Positions 23,461 through 24,881 of a stretch of 24,881 bases of DNA are shown in pieces (the stretch's first letter is position 1; the number at the start of each line of letters is the position of its first letter). The translations under genes and the position numbers were made by a program. Under the pieces are notes generated by a model. That model ran no database searches. It saw nothing but the letters and a program-made list of their open reading frames with translations, and was not told the DNA's origin. Source of the DNA: JANQKX01 sp039028695 (lineage in GTDB: Bacteria > Pseudomonadota > Alphaproteobacteria > Kiloniellales > Kiloniellaceae). The DNA lies in assembly GCA_039028695.1 (NCBI GenBank), contig JBCCHN010000074.1:1-24881 (forward strand), written 5' to 3'.

Positions 23461-23499
23461 ATTTATTTATTTATTTTCTGACATTTTTATTTATTTATA
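23461..23499. repeat. TTTA simple-sequence tract
   Basis: Two runs of ATTTATTT units (23461-23477 and 23483-23499) flank a short TCTGAC. This is low-complexity DNA, likely bendable or easily melted, in the most AT-rich part of the window. Confidence 0.7.
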
Positions 23500-23547
23500 C
23501 GAAATATTAATTCATAGTTTGATAATTTTTATTTACAGCCCATCAAC

Positions 23548-23574
23548 ATCTTAACCTGATATTAAGATTTCAGG
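23548..23574. repeat. Overlapping inverted repeats before the small ORF
   Basis: ATCTTAA (23548-23554) pairs with TTAAGAT (23562-23568) across seven bases. CCTGA (23555-23559) pairs with TCAGG (23570-23574). The two stems overlap and cannot both form, so this is either an operator dyad or a pair of alternative RNA hairpins. It lies 115-141 bp before the small ORF at 23689. Confidence 0.4.
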
Positions 23575-23688
23575 TGCCATATTTGCGCCACGATTTCACC
23601 GCAATTCACCAAGGTCGGACCCCATTCAGAAAAACCAAAAATAAATTACAGATTGGGCCACAAAACGCATTTGAGAAACGGGCAAGAT

Positions 23689-23856
23689 ATGTTCAATCAG
23701 GCTAAAAAAGTAAAAGTCAGCACGCGCAATTGGAAATCAGCTCTCATGGAGACCTTTTGCCGCGAAATGCACGCGTTACGCATGGCCCAAGATGAGCGCG
23801 CTTTTTTGGCGACGAGTAAGGGCACAGTCTACTCAGCACCGGTTTCGGTCGATTAA
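23689..23856 (+). CDS. Small hypothetical protein (55 residues)
   Basis: An ATG at 23689 opens a 55-residue frame: a basic N-terminus (MFNQAKKVKVSTRNWK), a probable helix with Met, Glu and Arg (FCREMHALRMAQDERAF), and a short tail ending PVSVD. GC content rises sharply compared with the region before it and codon choice resembles neighbouring genes, which supports coding. The ribosome-binding site is weak and I recognise no family. A TTG at 23653 would add 12 residues without support. Confidence 0.45.
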   Translation: MFNQAKKVKVSTRNWKSALMETFCREMHALRMAQDERAFLATSKGTVYSAPVSVD

Positions 23857-23933
23857 TAGCCTTTCCATCGCCCGAGCCGCTTCCTTAACCGCCTGGCGCG
23901 TTTTTGATAGCTGTCGATGCTTGGGCGATAGAC

Positions 23934-23978
23934 AGGGGAGGCAAACCGGTTTCGGGGCATGGCCGGGATGCCTCCCCT
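23934..23978. repeat. Perfect 10-bp inverted repeat with GC-rich loop
   Basis: AGGGGAGGCA (23934-23943) pairs perfectly with TGCCTCCCCT (23969-23978). The 25-base loop contains two CCGG words that could pair to extend the structure. There is no T-run on either side. It lies in the 271-bp gap between the small ORF and the next hypothetical gene and could be a stable RNA hairpin, a REP-like element or a terminator lacking the U-tract. Confidence 0.5.
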
Positions 23979-24127
23979 CCTCAATTCCAGTCCACAATCC
24001 CTAAAGATTTCTTCTATTCACTCCCAAGGTCGCGCCGCGTCCAAGCAATTAGGCTTTGCCAGTTGGCGGGGTCTGGATAATATAGCAACGACTAAAAAAC
24101 GCTGCAAAAATTCCCGACCGAGGCTCA

Positions 24128-24448
24128 ATGGGACGTGAACTTCGAAGTATTCTATTAACCAAGACAGAGGTTGATGCGGCAGTAACCGGCCATATTGCAT
24201 CCCTTTCCCACCAATCCAATGTCCTTGCTGTGGATGTGATTTACGATTCCTCAGCCGCCTGCCGCATTGAACTTGATAATCCAGCGCTCGACGGGCGCTC
24301 AACCATCATCCTTGAGAAGAGTGAATTCATCGAGGCGCTGATAGCCTTTGTCCGCAGCAAGGGCCAACCCCTGCCCCGCCGAGGATCTAAAGAAATTGCT
24401 GAAGTTAACGGAGAACTGGCTCTTATGATCGAACTCGACTGGTTCTAA
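24128..24448 (+). CDS. Hypothetical protein (106 residues)
   Basis: This 106-residue soluble protein has no signal peptide or membrane segment. It is acidic to neutral with a mixed alpha/beta pattern: LRSILLTKTEVDAAVTGHIASL, a strand-like VLAVDVIYDSSAACRIEL, a helix EKSEFIEALIAFVRSKG, and an ending LALMIELDWF. Codon use resembles neighbouring genes and a GAG lies five bases before the ATG. I recognise no family. It converges with the hypothetical gene at the right edge, 41 bp away. Confidence 0.65.
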   Translation: MGRELRSILLTKTEVDAAVTGHIASLSHQSNVLAVDVIYDSSAACRIELDNPALDGRSTIILEKSEFIEALIAFVRSKGQPLPRRGSKEIAEVNGELALMIELDWF

Positions 24449-24489
24449 GTCTCGTTTTGCCTTGGCAGGGCCCGCCCTATTTAGCCCGC

Positions 24490-24881
24490 CTACATGCTTT
24501 CAATAAGCCCGACCTTTTGCCAAGCCATCAACGTCTCAGACAAAAGGGACGGCTCAAGGTCCTGAAAAGCCTCTACAAAAACCACATTTGAAAAATAATC
24601 CCGATCCAGGGCCCATTGCACCATCTTTGCCCCGTCTTGAGTGAGTTCTCGCGGCCCTGAGGGTCCGGTCAATTGAGGGCGACCCTCCTTCTCTTCAAGG
24701 CGATGGCTCATCCAACGGACACGAAAATGGCGGAAGTCGCCGCGATTAGGCAGGTCAAACTCGACGATCCCCTCAAAGGCTTTGCTGTGGAGAAATTGGC
24801 GCAACTCCTGGGCGATCTGTTGGGTCGACAAAATGTCGGACAGGCGCCCGCTCAAACGCTTGCGATAATCCGTTGGACCCA
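24490..24881 (-). CDS. Hypothetical protein, N-terminus at or beyond the window edge
   Basis: The minus-strand frame is open from 24490 to the window edge. It gives at least 130 residues, ending ALDRDYFSNVVFVEAFQDL...LMAWQKVGLIESM. A TTG at 24855 exists, but the frame continues upstream as GPTDYRKRLSGRL. The codon at the very edge reads N-T-G, so an ATG start could lie exactly there, or the gene may extend further. The composition is that of a soluble alpha/beta protein (GIVEFDLPNRGDFRHFRVRWMSHRL). I recognise no family or motif. Confidence 0.6.
   Translation of the reverse strand, partial: GPTDYRKRLSGRLSDILSTQQIAQELRQFLHSKAFEGIVEFDLPNRGDFRHFRVRWMSHRLEEKEGRPQLTGPSGPRELTQDGAKMVQWALDRDYFSNVVFVEAFQDLEPSLLSETLMAWQKVGLIESM

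Larger units (their letters stand above)
22726..23688. other. AT-rich intergenic region of about 960 bp with several palindromes
   Basis: I find no convincing gene. Base composition is much more AT-rich than the flanks, most strongly at 22900-23060 and 23430-23540. Visible structures are two TATAAT hexamers on the minus strand (22875-22880 and 22906-22911) that may serve the lipoprotein gene, and TTGACT at about 22937 on the plus strand. There are palindromes CGGTATACCG (23181-23190) and AAAAACGTTTTT (23230-23241). There is an inverted repeat TTCCCGT/ACGGGAA (23256-23262, 23281-23287) and another, ATCTTAA/TTAAGAT (23548-23554, 23562-23568). Confidence 0.6.

Noticed and set aside
23321..23554. 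77-codon open frame in the AT-rich region
   Set aside because: The translation is rich in Ile, Phe and Tyr from TTTA tracts and has no ribosome-binding site, and it spans simple repeats. It looks like a composition artefact.

Overview
The window looks like an ordinary chromosomal segment of an alphaproteobacterium, probably a marine or aquatic Rhodospirillales-type organism (inference). The grounds are a GC-rich coding background, glutathione-dependent formaldehyde oxidation genes, a quaternary-amine ABC transporter beside dimethylglycine-dehydrogenase-like flavoproteins, a bactofilin, and a PAS histidine kinase with a typical alphaproteobacterial H box. I see no rRNA, tRNA, insertion sequence, phage gene or CRISPR array.

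Layout, left to right. Positions 1-448 (+) hold the tail of a YnbE-like lipoprotein gene followed by ydbL, the end of a ydbH-ynbE-ydbL type envelope operon. Positions 480-1295 (-) encode a membrane-anchored alpha/beta hydrolase. Positions 1517-3573 (+) encode the glutathione-dependent formaldehyde pathway: S-(hydroxymethyl)glutathione dehydrogenase and S-formylglutathione hydrolase. Positions 3593-5674 (-) encode a thiamine-diphosphate enzyme of the acetolactate synthase/benzoylformate decarboxylase superfamily and a bactofilin.

The most interesting part is 5793-15674 on the minus strand, with a divergent DeoR-family regulator at 15962-16732. In order of transcription it encodes a periplasmic glycine-betaine-type binding protein, a double-length fused ProW-type permease, a choline-kinase-like phosphotransferase, two tandem FAD/aminomethyltransferase flavoproteins of the dimethylglycine/sarcosine dehydrogenase family, and a second choline-kinase-like phosphotransferase. 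The last four genes are separated by 6 bp, a 4-bp overlap and 3 bp. The transporter has no ATPase gene in the window. The gene set suggests uptake, phosphorylation and folate- or formaldehyde-linked N-demethylation of a quaternary or methylated amine. The DeoR-type regulator may sense a phosphorylated intermediate made by the kinases. The regulator/transporter intergenic region carries a perfect dyad, an additional half-site and three 10-bp-phased repeats.

The right part holds an orphan PAS histidine kinase with a degenerate G1 box (16757-18514, -), inorganic pyrophosphatase (18884-19447, +), the cobinamide kinase/guanylyltransferase CobU/CobP (19444-20019, -), and a large TPR plus triple Sel1-repeat lipoprotein (20173-22725, -). 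Next comes an AT-rich gene-poor stretch of about 960 bp with several palindromes, a small hypothetical ORF, a hypothetical gene (24128-24448, +), and a hypothetical gene cut by or starting at the right edge (-).
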